Shown piece by piece: positions 1 to 10,678 of a stretch of 64,000 nt of DNA. The DNA lies in contig BCHX01000007.1 of the NCBI GenBank assembly GCA_001599755.1, positions 620,001-684,000 of the forward strand. The letters are read 5' to 3'. The translations under genes and the position numbers were made by a program. The stretch comes from Gliomastix tumulicola. Taxonomy: Eukaryota > Ascomycota > Sordariomycetes > Hypocreales > Bionectriaceae. The stretch's first letter is position 1. Each line of letters begins with the position of its first letter. Under the pieces are notes generated by a model. The model did not search any database. It was not told the DNA's origin and saw nothing but the letters and a program-made list of their open reading frames with translations.

Positions 1-1445
1 CTCAGGTTACCGGGTAGAGGAGAATAACGGAGGAATCGGGTCCTCTATGGTGATATGAGAGTCACGTACACGGCGGCTACGTACGCACACAAATGGACAG
101 TATTCGGAGCAATGAATAGATCGAGAAAAGGATAGGGCGAGTTTGAGAGGCGTAGCCAAGTCTGGAGACTAAGTCGAGAAAATGGTACCGAGACTGGCAA
201 GTTTGGGGCCACTCGCGGATAGCAATGAAATCATATAAAGTTGACTGAACAGTGCCTGTGCTTGTACTTGAATCCTCAGGCTCGCGCAATTGCGGATAAT
301 ATCGTCTTCATACCTTCGAAGATGCTATACCTACTAATCGACGCTGGGAGTCAGTCGAAGGCTCCAATGCGTGATCTCCAGAAGCACACTCAACCTCAGT
401 ACTAAGCAGGGACATAACTAGGCGTATCTTGCAGACGCTGTACGCTCGCCGCTCTATCCGTAGAGCTGTAAATGGTAAATAGAACGCTTGTGGTCCATCA
501 TACTGCTTCGCAATTACCCTGGCAGAAGCTGCTCCAGAGGTCTTGACCGTACTTGAGGCAGAGCATTGAACGGACAGCCTCCGCCGTCCTCACAAGACCT
601 ATGACGTCTAGCAAATATACCAACGCGTGAATGCACGGCTTCGGCCACTGTCCAAAAGGGTGCATTGAATTCCATCGAGCAGAGCAAGGGTCTCAACATC
701 AATACTATTCCGTCCACGGATGTAGCCCTGGTACTGGAAATCCGTTTTGGAGATCGATGTCAAGTCACAACACAATTGACCATCAAGCTCACATTGGGAA
801 ATTTGTCGACCAACTCGGCGTCCTGTCCAACTCTCGATACCGCCATCAAATTTCACCTACGGCCAGTCAATGAGGACTGCAAGAAATGTGTCTTTACGAA
901 GGTGCGTTTATGACGATGCCAAGCGAGACCTCCGGCGGTGTCCCCAATGGAGCACATTCCCACGCTCTTTCGTCATCTTTCCAGGACGGAAAATCATTCT
1001 GTCGACCATTGAAGCAACATGGGTGGCAGGGCCTTAAGGGGTCTGAGTTGGCAACTTCCTTGGGAACGCCGCATCGGACGTGCTGTTGTTCATGATGCCA
1101 TGTTCTCAGTCCCAAGAGGAGCTTGACCAGATTTAAATATTGCGCCCAACAACACTATCCACCTCCATTTCTCCATGGGCCACGATACAGTGATACTCGG
1201 CGTGACCCTAGACAAAAGGGAGGCGCTGCTGGGGGGGAGCACCATTCTCACCATCGAGATATGTACCTCTGGTAATCTAGAGTACAGCTACGACATCGCG
1301 AGTGGCGCACGTCGAACGCCATCGGTGGCCTGTACAATTGATGACTGGGGAAGCCCGGCCTCTCTTATTACCTGCGCCATGAAAGGTGGTGAAGCCGCTG
1401 CAGCCTACATAGTGAGTCGAGGCGTCGAGGCCGACAACAACAACC
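1..1445. other. Intergenic, no gene recognised
   Basis: Several short open frames overlap on both strands. None has a recognisable domain, a consistent splice pattern or clear coding bias. I see no tRNA, repeat family or transposon end before the tRNA-Lys gene. Confidence 0.5.
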
Positions 1446-1635
1446 GCCCGGTTAGCTCAATCGGTTAGTACAACTGAATTCCGGAGCAACTTCAAGGCGC
1501 TAACCCCTCTACAGGTAGAGCGTGAGACTGTGAGTACACTGAAATATCGCCCTGCCCACTGAATTATCGCTAATAAATACCAGCTTATAAGGGTTCACCA
1601 TCTCAAGGTTGCGGGTTCGACCCCCGCATCGGGCT
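1446..1635 (+). tRNA. tRNA-Lys(CUU) gene with a tRNA intron plus two spliceosomal-type insertions
   Basis: Removing three insertions leaves a 73-nt cloverleaf: acceptor 1446-1452 pairs with 1628-1634, D stem GCTC (1455-1458) with GAGC (1518-1521), anticodon stem TGAGA (1523-1527) with TCTCA (1601-1605), T stem GCGGG (1611-1615) with CCCGC (1623-1627), discriminator T1635. The anticodon is CTT (1584-1586). Insertion 1 (1464-1514, 51 nt) splits the D-loop GG; it starts GTTAGT, ends ACAG and has CTAAC at 1500-1504. Insertion 2 (1530-1583, 54 nt) lies between U33 and the anticodon; it starts GTGAGT, ends CCAG and has CTAAT at 1570-1574. Bases 1588-1599 are a 12-nt insertion at the normal 37/38 tRNA-intron position. 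The B box is intact and T-runs follow. It is either functional through two splicing machineries or a disrupted copy; sequence alone cannot decide. Confidence 0.82.
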
Positions 1636-1670
1636 ATTCCTATAAAACCATACAACCTTGGCTTAACATC

Positions 1671-1694
1671 TTTTTTTGCCTTATTTTTTTTTTT
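1671..1694 (+). terminator. Pol III terminator of tRNA-Lys
   Basis: A run of 7 T (1671-1677) and one of 11 T (1684-1694) begin 36 nt after the tRNA 3' end. T-runs are the standard RNA polymerase III stop signal. Their presence suggests the disrupted tRNA gene still sits in a Pol III unit. Confidence 0.6.
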
Positions 1695-1906
1695 GAACAC
1701 ATTTTATTTAATTTTGTGGTGATTAAGGGCTAGAAGGCTGAGCTGCCTGCTGCTGAGTAGGCAGACGCTAAACTGGAAAGGGCGACTACGTTTTTCCATC
1801 AATTCAAAGCAGCCCGACAGTCAGCCAGTCCCTCATCCCCAATCTCGTGAATCATCATGAATCATATCCCTCCCAGTCCTCCCCCCGGCCGTCCCCAAGC
1901 CCAATC

Positions 1907-4590
1907 CTAACCCAGAGGCGTGAACTTAGCAAACTCAACCAGTTTCCGGCTGCTGAAGCCCACGCTGATGGTGAACTCGCCCTCGGGGATCAGCCACTTC
2001 TGCGAGGCGACATCCCAGTAGCTGATGTCCCGGCGCAGCAGCTCGAACCGGGCCTGGCGCCGCTGACCGGGCGCAAGCTCGACCTTGTCGAAGCCGCGCA
2101 GCGAGCGGACGGGCGTGCCAGAGGGGGCACTGCCAGGCAGCGTGATGTACAGCTGGGCGACGGTGGAACCCCGGACGTCGCCCGTGTTGCGGACCGTGAC
2201 CTCGGCCGAGAAGAGCGGCTCCCAGAGGGCAGGGTTGCCGCCGGGGGCGATGGGCAGGTCCTCGGGCACGGAAGCGATGCTCGCGTTCGGGCTCACACGC
2301 GTGACGGCGAGGTTGAACATGGTGAAGTTGGTGTAGGACAGACCGAAGCCGAACTCGTACAGCACGCTGATGTTGTGCGCGTCAAAGTACTTGTAGTCGG
2401 TGTACAGGCCCTCGGTGAACCAGGACTGCCAGTCGTCGATGCCCGTCGTCAGGACATCCGTCGTGATGGGCGCGAAGCTCCAGTCGCTCTCGTTCCTCGC
2501 GATGGTGTAGGGGAGGCGCCCGCCGGGGTTCACGTCGCCCCAGAGGACGTCGACGATGGAGTTGCCGGACTCCTGGCCGGGGTAGTGCGCGACGAGGATG
2601 GCGGTGACGTTGGGGTGCGAGGCGAAGGGCAGGTTGTCCGTGCCGCCCGAGTGCGTGACGACGACGGTGTTGTTGCAGGCGTTGGCGACGCTCTCGACGA
2701 CCGCGTTGCCCTCCCACTCCAGGTCCAGCGTCAGGCGGTCGTAGGCCTCGGACGCCCAGCCCTTGAGGAAGACGAGGCAGACGTCGGGCACGTACGGGTT
2801 CCAGACGCGCGAGATGTTGGTGTTGGCCACAAAGGTGTTGTTGAGGTACGTCTCGAGCAGGATGTCCTCCTCGCGGGACTTGATCTTGAGGGCCTCGAGC
2901 GGGGACACGAGGTAGCTGAAGCGAGCAGCGCCCGAGCCGCCACCGACGGCGAGCGTGCCGAACTCGAAGGGAGACTGGTTGAGGGGACCCTCGGTGACAT
3001 CGGTGGCGTCGTTGCCGAAGACGGCGATCCTGCGAGGAGACCTCAGAGGCAGGGCGCCGCGCTCGTTCTTGAGGAGGACAGTCGAGGCGGCGGCATGGCG
3101 GCGGATGAGATCGCCATGGTTGTCTCGCACATCACGGCTCGACGGGCCAGTGAGATTCCACTCCCGGAACCAAGTGTTGGGCGGCGAGAAGGAAGCCAGC
3201 GGCGCAGACGAAGGGTCAACAGACGGGAAGTCCTCATCCTGATGCAGCGCAAAGTACGGCGTCATGATGCGGGCAATCATGTCGTCCACGCGCGCGATGT
3301 CGATCGTACCGTTGTTCACGCCAATGGTGATGTTACCACCGAAGTAGGCCAGGTACGCATCACCAGCGGCGTTGTTGGTCGACGGGAAGATGCTGCCGGG
3401 GAGGTCCATGTCGAGACCGGCCTCGAGGCTGCCGACGCCGGAGAAGTGCGCCCACCAGTCGGACATGACGAAGCCCTGGAAGCCGAGCTCGGTCTTGAGG
3501 AGGCCGTTGAGCGCCTTGGAGTTTTGGCAGGCGTAGGAGCCGTTGATGCGCTGGAGGGAGCACATGACGGCCGAGGCGCCGGCGCGGATGGCGTCGTAGT
3601 AGGGCCACATGTAGTTCTCGTCTGGAGGGAGATGGTCAGTGTGGGCTTTGTCAACCAGGGGTCAGGGACTGTACTTACGGACGGTTCGGTCATCGGCATT
3701 CGACGAGATGGACTCGAACTGCTTCGTGCGGTTGGCATAGTACGTCGGAATGCGCAGGATCTCCTGCTCGTTGAGGAGGAAGTGCTTGGCCGTAGCCTGG
3801 ACCCCGGCAGCCTGGATGCCGAGAATGGACTGGGAGAAGGCGACGCCCGTCAGGTAGGCATCAGGGGACGATCCCTCCCAGTTGCGGCCCGAGTATGGCG
3901 AGCGACCCTGTGGGCCAGCAGACGGTCTGAAGTCCCAATGTGTCAGTTGACGATCAATCACATCTTACCAAGCAACAAGCGGTGTGATGAGATGAGATGA
4001 GATGGAGGGGGGGACACTCACGCCAGGGCGATGTGGGTTCCCTTGGCCCTGAACTCGCGACCCATGGCAAGGGCCCTGTCGTAGATCATCTGCCGGTCCC
4101 AGGAGGCTGCAAGGGTGACACCGGAGGGGAACACGCTGACATAGTCGGCATCACGCAGCGCAGTCGGGCCGTCCTGGAGGCAGAGGCCGCTGAAGTTGAG
4201 ACGGGGGATGGGGTAGATGTTGCCGGTGCAGGGGCCGGGCACGCCCGTGACCATCCAGGCCTTCTCCTCGAGGGTGAGCTCGGCGATGAAGTCCTTGGCT
4301 TTCAGCAGGGCTTCGTCCCATCCACCGAGGCCCGAGGTTTGCGCTGGGCCACTGTCAGCTCTCGTTGCATCAAGAGGAGTCGGGATCACACTGGAGGACT
4401 TACGGCTCGGGTACACGGGCTCAGAGTCGCCGTACTTGGTGAGGATGGTGGTGTTGAGAGGCTGCGTCCAGACGAAGGACCCAGGGGGACGAGTTCCCGG
4501 ACGCCAGGGCTCGTCAGGGGGCGGGAACTGACCACGCACGAGTGTGGGAAAGATGAGGCCCGAGAGGGCGACAAGAGGTTGGAACCGCAT
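1907..4590 (-). CDS. GH3 beta-glucosidase, secreted
   Basis: Four exons (4404-4590, 4022-4343, 3679-3926, 1907-3621) give 823 aa. It should hydrolyse terminal beta-D-glucosyl residues of cello-oligosaccharides or other glucosides outside the cell. Residues 1-20 form a signal peptide ending near VRGQ. The N-terminal GH3 barrel contains LCLQDGPTALR, GRNWEG, the KHF motif (ATAKHFLLNEQE) and the nucleophile Asp307 in VMSDWWAH. The GH3 C-terminal sandwich follows, and the protein ends with a fibronectin-III-like domain (strand motif VTVRNTGDVRGSTVAQLY). Introns are 60, 95 and 57 nt. A TATA box lies about 95 nt upstream of the start. The gene is strongly GC-biased, which produces a long antisense open frame with no meaning. 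Aryl-glucosidase or other GH3 specificities cannot be excluded. Confidence 0.95.
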
Positions 4591-4682
4591 CGTGGGTGAA
4601 GGCAGCGTCTGGAGGTGTCTCTCGCTTGGGTGTCAGAGAAGGAGGTGCTCTTCCTCAACTCCAACACCAGACTTCACCCACC

Positions 4683-4690
4683 CTTATATA
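4683..4690 (-). promoter_or_regulatory. TATA box of the GH3 gene
   Basis: TATATAAG reads on the minus strand about 95 nt before the GH3 ATG at 4590. The position fits a core promoter with a short leader. Confidence 0.5.
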
Positions 4691-4723
4691 CATTTTATCG
4701 AACGCCGAACGCCCATCTTCCTG

Positions 4724-4755
4724 TCTCTCTCTCACTCTCTCTCTCTCTCTCTCTC
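4724..4755. repeat. CT microsatellite
   Basis: A (CT)n tract with one interruption lies just upstream of the GH3 TATA box. On the minus strand it is a GA-rich tract in the promoter. Confidence 0.8.
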
Positions 4756-5775
4756 CCACCTGAGCCACCCCCGATGGACCTTTGTCCCGAATGTCTGAGC
4801 CCGGCCTCGTCGGCCATACTCGCCAACTGCCGGCATGCTAAGCCCTGCCAAGTCAGCTGAGTCCTGCACCGCGATATTGATCTGGACTGCCGCCCGTGCC
4901 GTGATCACCAAATCACCGCCGCGCTGATTGGCGCAGCATCCCGAGCCTGCATGCTGAAGGGCAGGCCATGTCGCTAGCCCATCGCTCAGGCCGTCGACAG
5001 TTTTCGTGCGGCGCCCCAACTAACGGCATGTGGCTGCAGACCGATTTCCTATCCTAGCCCGATGCAATCTATCACCACAGCTGAACCTGCACGTCGTCCA
5101 CGTAATGTGGAGTGTCCCGCGCTCGCTGACCCCGGGAGAGCCTGTCAGATCTATTGGCCGAAGTACCCAGCTACCGGGTCTAGATTGGGTGACTTGACTG
5201 ATTTGGGCCCAGCCATGTCGGGAGCTGTCACTGGCGTTGCATGCGGGGGGGTGACGAAAAAGCGTCCTTGGGACGAAAATCATTTTAATCTATTTGGACG
5301 GAAGTTCTTGCGGCTGGAAGGTCTCATTTCTGGCCGCCGCCGCCCCCTCCCCCCCGAATGTGATAGAGCGTGCATCTCGTCAGCTCGCCAGCTCGCCAGC
5401 CACGATTCCTTCGAAGCTCAGCAGAGTCCAGTCGAGTCGAGGCTTACCCGAGCCGTGTTTTGGGCATGGTTGTACGAGCGAATACGACCCCCCCCATGAC
5501 TGGTTCAATTTGGGGGGGCCTAGGCGATCTCACGCCGAGGGTTGCATTCTCTCTCGATCCTACGCGGGTGTTCATTCGGCGGAATAGTCATCAAAATCTA
5601 CGTTCATGGTCAAGATAGACCAGATGATTGGTAGATTCACATGGCCGTAGGGTCGGGCCGCAATCCTCGTCCGCCCTTCCCCCTCCTCCAATATCGTCCT
5701 AGAAAGAGTCCAGCTAGCGAAGGCCCCGAGCCCCGAAGGAAGCAAGCCATCGGGCCGGCACGAAAACAAAAAGGT

Positions 5776-6726
5776 CTAGTCGATCCTCTGCATGAGGGAC
5801 TCCATGATGGCCCTTGAGAACTCGCCCGACGCCTCCATGAGATCGCCGAATCCCTCGCAAGCCCACAGCTCCTTGGCCTTGCACGCGGCGTAGAGGACGA
5901 CCAGTTCTCGCAGGACGGATGGCGCTGGTTCGTCGTAGCAGAAGTGCAGTAGGTCCACGACATCAGCAGGGCCGCTGACATCGATCTTGAACCCGACCAG
6001 GGACTGGTGCAACTTCGTAAGGGCAAGTCTCATCAGGAGCCCGATGTTGTACCGCTCTGCCAGGATGAAGACCCGCGCATGGTGCTTGAAGAGATCGGCG
6101 TGGTTCTCTACCACAAATGGCTCGCCCTGTGGAGAGGCAGACGGAGGGGCGTCTGCAAGAGCGAGGTCTTGGAAATCACTCCATAACTGCGTTTTCAGCT
6201 TGTCCTCGGATGGGGGCAGCCCGTAGTCAATGTCTCGCCGGGATGATTTCAGACCAGCCTTTTTCTTCTTCTTGCTCAAAGTCGGAGGCCTGCCCCATTC
6301 GTCGTCGTCATACATTACGGCAGCAGCTGGGATGAGCCTTCCCGCATCGTCGAGCGCCCACAGGGCGCCCCCGTGCACTGGCTCGTCAGGCTTCGTTGCA
6401 GGCGAAGCCGCGACGGGGCTTTCATATCCTCCCGTGTACAGAAACTGCCAGAGACTGACAAAGGCATGCACATCGATATCATCCCACTCGATGCAGCGAT
6501 CTACAGCCTCCTTCAGGCCGCTCTCTACCATGGCCCTCAGGACTGGCGAGTAGCGAGCAAGAATGTCGGAATGGACGAAGAATTCCTCCCTCCCAGGGCC
6601 AACCAGGATGCGGTAGACGGTCGATGAGGCGGCACTAGATAGATGACCTTTGTCAGTGAGGCACTATGCCATTTAGCACCTCATTACGTACAGCGTTGCC
6701 GTTGCATGGCACGAGACCCCTGGCAT
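5776..6726 (-). CDS. BTB/POZ domain protein
   Basis: Two exons (6692-6726, 5776-6634) around a 57-nt intron give 297 aa. The short first exon was found by tracing the frame upstream from the BTB core; it supplies the ATG at 6726. The BTB fold is seen in FFVHSDILARYSPVLRAMV followed by WDDIDVHAFVSLWQFLYTGGY, the usual fungal BTB pattern. A lysine-rich linker (KKKKK) follows, then a helical part containing ARVFILAERYNIGLLMRLAL, typical of these proteins. BTB domains mediate dimerisation and often recruit substrates to Cul3 ligases. No kelch, MATH or zinc finger is present, so the role is unknown. The nearest upstream gene on the plus strand is the AA9 gene. Confidence 0.85.
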
Positions 6727-7990
6727 GTTTCGTTGCCGCAAATGATATGGTCAATGGTCGGAACGTGAAGGCGTGAGATCGCGAGATCGCGAGAGCGGGC
6801 ATCGGCAAGCGACGAGAGTGAGAAATATCCTCAAAAGGACAAGAAAGATAATGAAATGATGCCTAATGCTGCCCGAATAAACAGCACCTGGGCATACCCC
6901 GCTCGAGCAGAGCAGGATGATGCAACCAACATGCAGGAGGCCGAACGCTGAGGCGTGATGTGATAGGACGAGCGTTTTGGGCCATATCGCTGTCGACGGT
7001 CAGTTGTTTCAGCTACCCTATAGCAAAAACGCCAACATTGCAGGCAGACGCGTTCGGTGATTCAAGTCCTCTCAAGGCGCCGCCGCATTATATTAAAATC
7101 GAGGTAGTCGAGTCACAGCGAGTTAGACAAACCTCTATTTCGCGAATTCCAAGATACTATATCCTCATTCTTGTCTCTCTTTCTCTCGTTGCTCAACATT
7201 CAATTTTCAACGCCCCCTATGACGCAAATGGAGGCAGAAGCCTGCCGCCCTGGTGCTTTGCGAAACGTGCCAAACGGTCACCATCCGAGTATTAGAAGCA
7301 CATTTATGCTTCAACTAATCACAAAATCCCCGAACCTCATATCCGTATCAGTTTGAGTCGTCCCTTGACAGTGCAACCTCCTGGCCAGCACGAACACGCC
7401 GCAGTGTCAATCGAGATGGCACCCAGTGCCGGATCGAGGTCATATAAATCATCCCACAAAGCAACCCAATGACGACAGCCATCCCCAAACGGCAAGCCAA
7501 TCGGTCCATCTCATTTAGCCTCATACCAGCATCAGCAGGCCAGAAGCCACAGTCCGTTGGCGTGATGTGATGCTGACCAGCCGGGACGTAAGCGGTAGTG
7601 CCGGCATCCCTTCCCAGATATGCGGAAGATCAAACGCCGGGCTGGATGCCGTGACAGCCGTTTCATGCTGGCGCTACCGGAATCATTTCGCAATCCTCCC
7701 TGACGGCACTTCTGCTTTGGGGAGGGATCGACATATAGCTGCCCGCGCTGCGACTATTAGCCGCGACGCAATAGATTGCCGACATATTGGTCCGGGCCGA
7801 AGTGTGGGAGAGTGGGAGCGTGACCAAGCCTGGGAGGTGTGTGCGGGAGGTTGACAAACGACCGGGCAGAAAGGAGTATAAATACAGCCCATCCCTACCG
7901 ATCATCGTCCTGATCTTCGCTGTCCTTCTCTGATCATCCAACCCCCGGCAGCATCCCGTTGATACACACCTCCACACCAGACATCACATC
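6727..7990. other. Intergenic region between BTB gene and AA9 gene
   Basis: A divergent promoter region. It contains a short direct repeat (GCGAGATC twice near 6776-6792) and the AA9 TATA box near its right end. No coding region is supportable. Confidence 0.5.
7877..7882 (+). promoter_or_regulatory. TATA box of the AA9 gene
   Basis: TATAAA in the context GGAGTATAAATACAG lies 114 nt before the AA9 ATG, a normal core-promoter position. Confidence 0.55.
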
Positions 7991-8908
7991 ATGCTTTCCG
8001 TCTCTCTTCTTGGCGGCATCGCCTTCCTCGCGGCCAAGGCTGCCGCCCACGGCGCCGTCACCAGCTACGTGATTGCCGGCAAGGACTACCCCGGGTAAGC
8101 CAAGCCGAACACGCGCCAACGCACAAACATCACATCACATCACAGACAGACGACTGACACCTCCCTCCTTCCCTCGCAGCTACCAGGGCTTCTCCCCCGG
8201 CAACACCCCCAACGTCATCCAGTGGCAGTGGCCCGACTACAACCCGACCCTCTCCGCGACCGACGCCAAGCTCCGCTGCAACGGCGGCACCTCCGCGACC
8301 GAGACGGCCCCCGTGAACCCGGGCGACGAGATCACCGCCACCTGGGCCCAGTGGACGCACAGCCAGGGCCCCGTCATCGTCTGGCTGTACAAGTGCGCGG
8401 GCGCCTTCTCCGCCTGCGACGGCTCCGGCGCCAACTGGTTCAAGATCGACGAGGGCGGCTTCCACGGCGACGGCAAGACCGTGTTTCTCGACACCGAGAC
8501 GCCCTCGGGCTGGGACATCGCGACGCTCGTCGGCTCGAACAAGGGGTGGACGAGCACGATCCCCGCCGGGCTGGCGCCGGGCAACTATCTCATCCGCCAT
8601 GAGCTGATTGCCCTGCACCAGGCGAACAACCCGCAGTGGTATGCCGAGTGTGCGCAGCTGGTGGTTGGGGGGTCCGGGACGGCTTCGCCTGATGCTTCGT
8701 ACAAGGCAGCTATTCCTGGATACGCTGCCCAGTCTGACCCCAACATTTCGGTGAGTGCTCCCAGAAATCTCTGAGCTAGCTGGGCTTTCATACTGACAAG
8801 CCATAGGTCCCCATCAACGACCACTCCATCCCCCAGACCTACACCGTCCCCGGACCCCCGGTGTACAAGGGCACTGGTGCCAAGAAGGCCAGGGACTTCA
8901 CTGCCTAG
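7991..8908 (+). CDS. AA9 lytic polysaccharide monooxygenase, secreted
   Basis: Three exons (7991-8094, 8180-8750, 8807-8908) give 258 aa. The enzyme should cleave cellulose or related glucans oxidatively, using copper with O2 or H2O2. A 19-residue signal peptide ends so that His20 becomes the mature N-terminus, required for the histidine brace. The second copper ligand is His95 in WTHSQGP. HELIALHQANNPQWY supplies the conserved His181, Gln187 and axial Tyr189. There is no carbohydrate-binding module; the protein ends shortly after the catalytic domain in a short lysine-containing tail. Introns are 85 and 56 nt. It works naturally with beta-glucosidases such as the GH3 gene 3.4 kb away, though the two are not adjacent. 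Confidence 0.96.
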
Positions 8909-9289
8909 GTCGGACCGTCAAGATGATGCCGTAATTAGGATTCATACCCAAGATGTACATATGTTCGGCTCAGTATAGTGACAAGTTGAGTGTCAGGTTG
9001 CTCTAGAGAAGTCTATAGACGGAATATGACCATCTGATTCAGGCTCGTCGGTGTGATTATGCGCGAGTCCTCCCGTGGGACGATACAAGAATTACAGCAT
9101 AAGTCGAGAAAGTGGTGTTGGGGCCGCTAAATCTAGAGGCTTCTGCCGCCGCTTGTTGGAGTTCAGAACACCAAGGGGCATAGACCGATCGGCCAACCAC
9201 CCCACACAGCGCTGCTCAACATCGGGTTTATTCTTGCAATCCTCACTAGAAACCTCAAATCGCCCGCTTACGCTGGTCTGCGAACCGAA
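8909..9289. other. Intergenic
   Basis: The 381 bases between the AA9 stop and the APH-like start contain no recognisable feature beyond the presumed 3' end and promoter. Confidence 0.5.
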
Positions 9290-10678
9290 ATGGCGCAACG
9301 GAATCCGGAACCGTCGCTTGATTCCCACGCTGCCGAGGACGACGAAAACGAAGAATTGTTTTCTGCAGTGCTCTCGGCGATTAACAGGGAGCAGCTTCCA
9401 CTGCTCGCGAAGGCTATTCTACAGAAGGTCGATCCTCACTCTCCGGCCACGCAGACAACGCCCTCTGTTGGCGACCTTCTATATGGCTCCTACCACGTCG
9501 TCTTCCCGCTGACCTTCAATACTGGCCTTCGCTGGGTCGCCAAAATTCCCATAAACGGCACGGCGAGCACATGGAACGACACGTCCGCTTCCGCCTTGGC
9601 CTCTGAAGCCAATACCATGCGCATGCTCAAGCGCCAGACCACCATCCCTCTACCTGACGTGCTGGACTTTTCTCCGACTACCCAGAACGACCTGCAATGC
9701 CCTTACATCATGATGACTTACATTTCCGGGGTGTGTCTGTACAACGTGTGGTTTGGACACCACCTCAACGGCGCCAGCCGTGAGATGACCCAGGCGAGGC
9801 GGCGTCGCGCCCTCGAAAATATTGCTGCGGCAATGCTGCAGCTGGACCGCTTCGCGTTTCCACTCGGCGGTAGTCTTGCCTTTGGGAGGGATGGGGCTGT
9901 TGAGGGGATTGGGCCGGTACGACGAATCGATCATAGGGCCATGCTTGACCGATGGTTCGTCCACAAAGATCCCGACGATAGCCCGATCTACGCGGAGTTT
10001 CCGGTCTTCGGAGACCCAAAAAGACACTACACCGCCATGCTTGACGTGCATCCCGAACAGGCGGCCAGGGGTATCGAGATGCTCCTGCGCCAGCTGATCA
10101 GCTGGATCCCCGAGCCCGGCGAAGCGGCTCCTTTCGTCCTTGCCCACCCAGACTTTGACATCCAGAATTTCATCGTCTCCGAGGACGGCGAGCTCGCGGG
10201 TATTATTGATTGGGATGGCGTCGCAACCGTGCCTCGCACCCTCGGCAATGAGAGATATCCCGGGTGGCTCACACGCGACTGGGATCCTGCCATGTACGGA
10301 TATGAGGAGTCTATGGATCAAGGCGGCGTAGAGCCGGAAGGCGTTTGGGAAGATTCACCGGCATGCCTTGCCTCCTACCGCCGCCTTTACGATGAGATAA
10401 TGGAGGGCTACCGCGCGAAGAGAAGTCACAGCTGTGATGCTAACCTCTGTCGAATGTCCTTGATCACGGACAATCTAGCTATTGCTGCAGATAATCCTCA
10501 GTGTATGGCCGGAATACTGCGCAAATTGGTGGGAGAAATATGGGCTGTCGTTGGGCAAGACAGGCAGTTGGATGTTACGGAGCTGGCCATCATGTTCGCC
10601 GACGATAACGTGGACTCCACGGTGCTGGAGGCGCTCAGAAAGGGTTTTGATGTTCTTCTATCGAAGGAAGGGTTGTAA
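9290..10678 (+). CDS. Aminoglycoside-phosphotransferase-fold (APH) kinase-like protein
   Basis: An intronless 462-aa frame. The APH/choline-kinase fold is shown by the catalytic loop AHPDFDIQNFIV (Asp288 as catalytic base, Asn293 as metal ligand) and the DFG-equivalent GIIDWDGVATVPR (Asp307). Upstream, RWVAKIP is the likely ATP-lysine strand and EANTMRML the conserved glutamate helix. Fungal genomes hold many such proteins with unknown small-molecule or protein substrates, and aminoglycoside resistance should not be inferred. No signal peptide is present, so it is probably cytosolic. The start codon is the first ATG of the frame. The next gene is convergent. Confidence 0.88.
   Translation: MAQRNPEPSLDSHAAEDDENEELFSAVLSAINREQLPLLAKAILQKVDPHSPATQTTPSVGDLLYGSYHVVFPLTFNTGLRWVAKIPINGTASTWNDTSASALASEANTMRMLKRQTTIPLPDVLDFSPTTQNDLQCPYIMMTYISGVCLYNVWFGHHLNGASREMTQARRRRALENIAAAMLQLDRFAFPLGGSLAFGRDGAVEGIGPVRRIDHRAMLDRWFVHKDPDDSPIYAEFPVFGDPKRHYTAMLDVHPEQAARGIEMLLRQLISWIPEPGEAAPFVLAHPDFDIQNFIVSEDGELAGIIDWDGVATVPRTLGNERYPGWLTRDWDPAMYGYEESMDQGGVEPEGVWEDSPACLASYRRLYDEIMEGYRAKRSHSCDANLCRMSLITDNLAIAADNPQCMAGILRKLVGEIWAVVGQDRQLDVTELAIMFADDNVDSTVLEALRKGFDVLLSKEGL

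Larger units (their letters stand above)
4591..5775. other. Intergenic region upstream of GH3
   Basis: It holds the GH3 promoter, a CT-rich microsatellite and several C- or G-runs near 5490-5520. I find no supportable coding region; the short open frames on both strands look random. Confidence 0.5.

Noticed and set aside
1175..1468. 97-codon open frame just before tRNA-Lys
   Set aside because: It runs into the tRNA gene and shows no family resemblance.
1847..4000. 717-codon plus-strand open frame
   Set aside because: It is antisense to the GH3 gene, is dominated by Arg, Gly, Val and Asp from codon-bias mirroring, and has no domain.
1907..8908. A coordinated cellulose-degradation cluster (GH3 plus AA9)
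   Set aside because: Only two such genes, separated by a BTB gene and on opposite strands; common genomic background in moulds.
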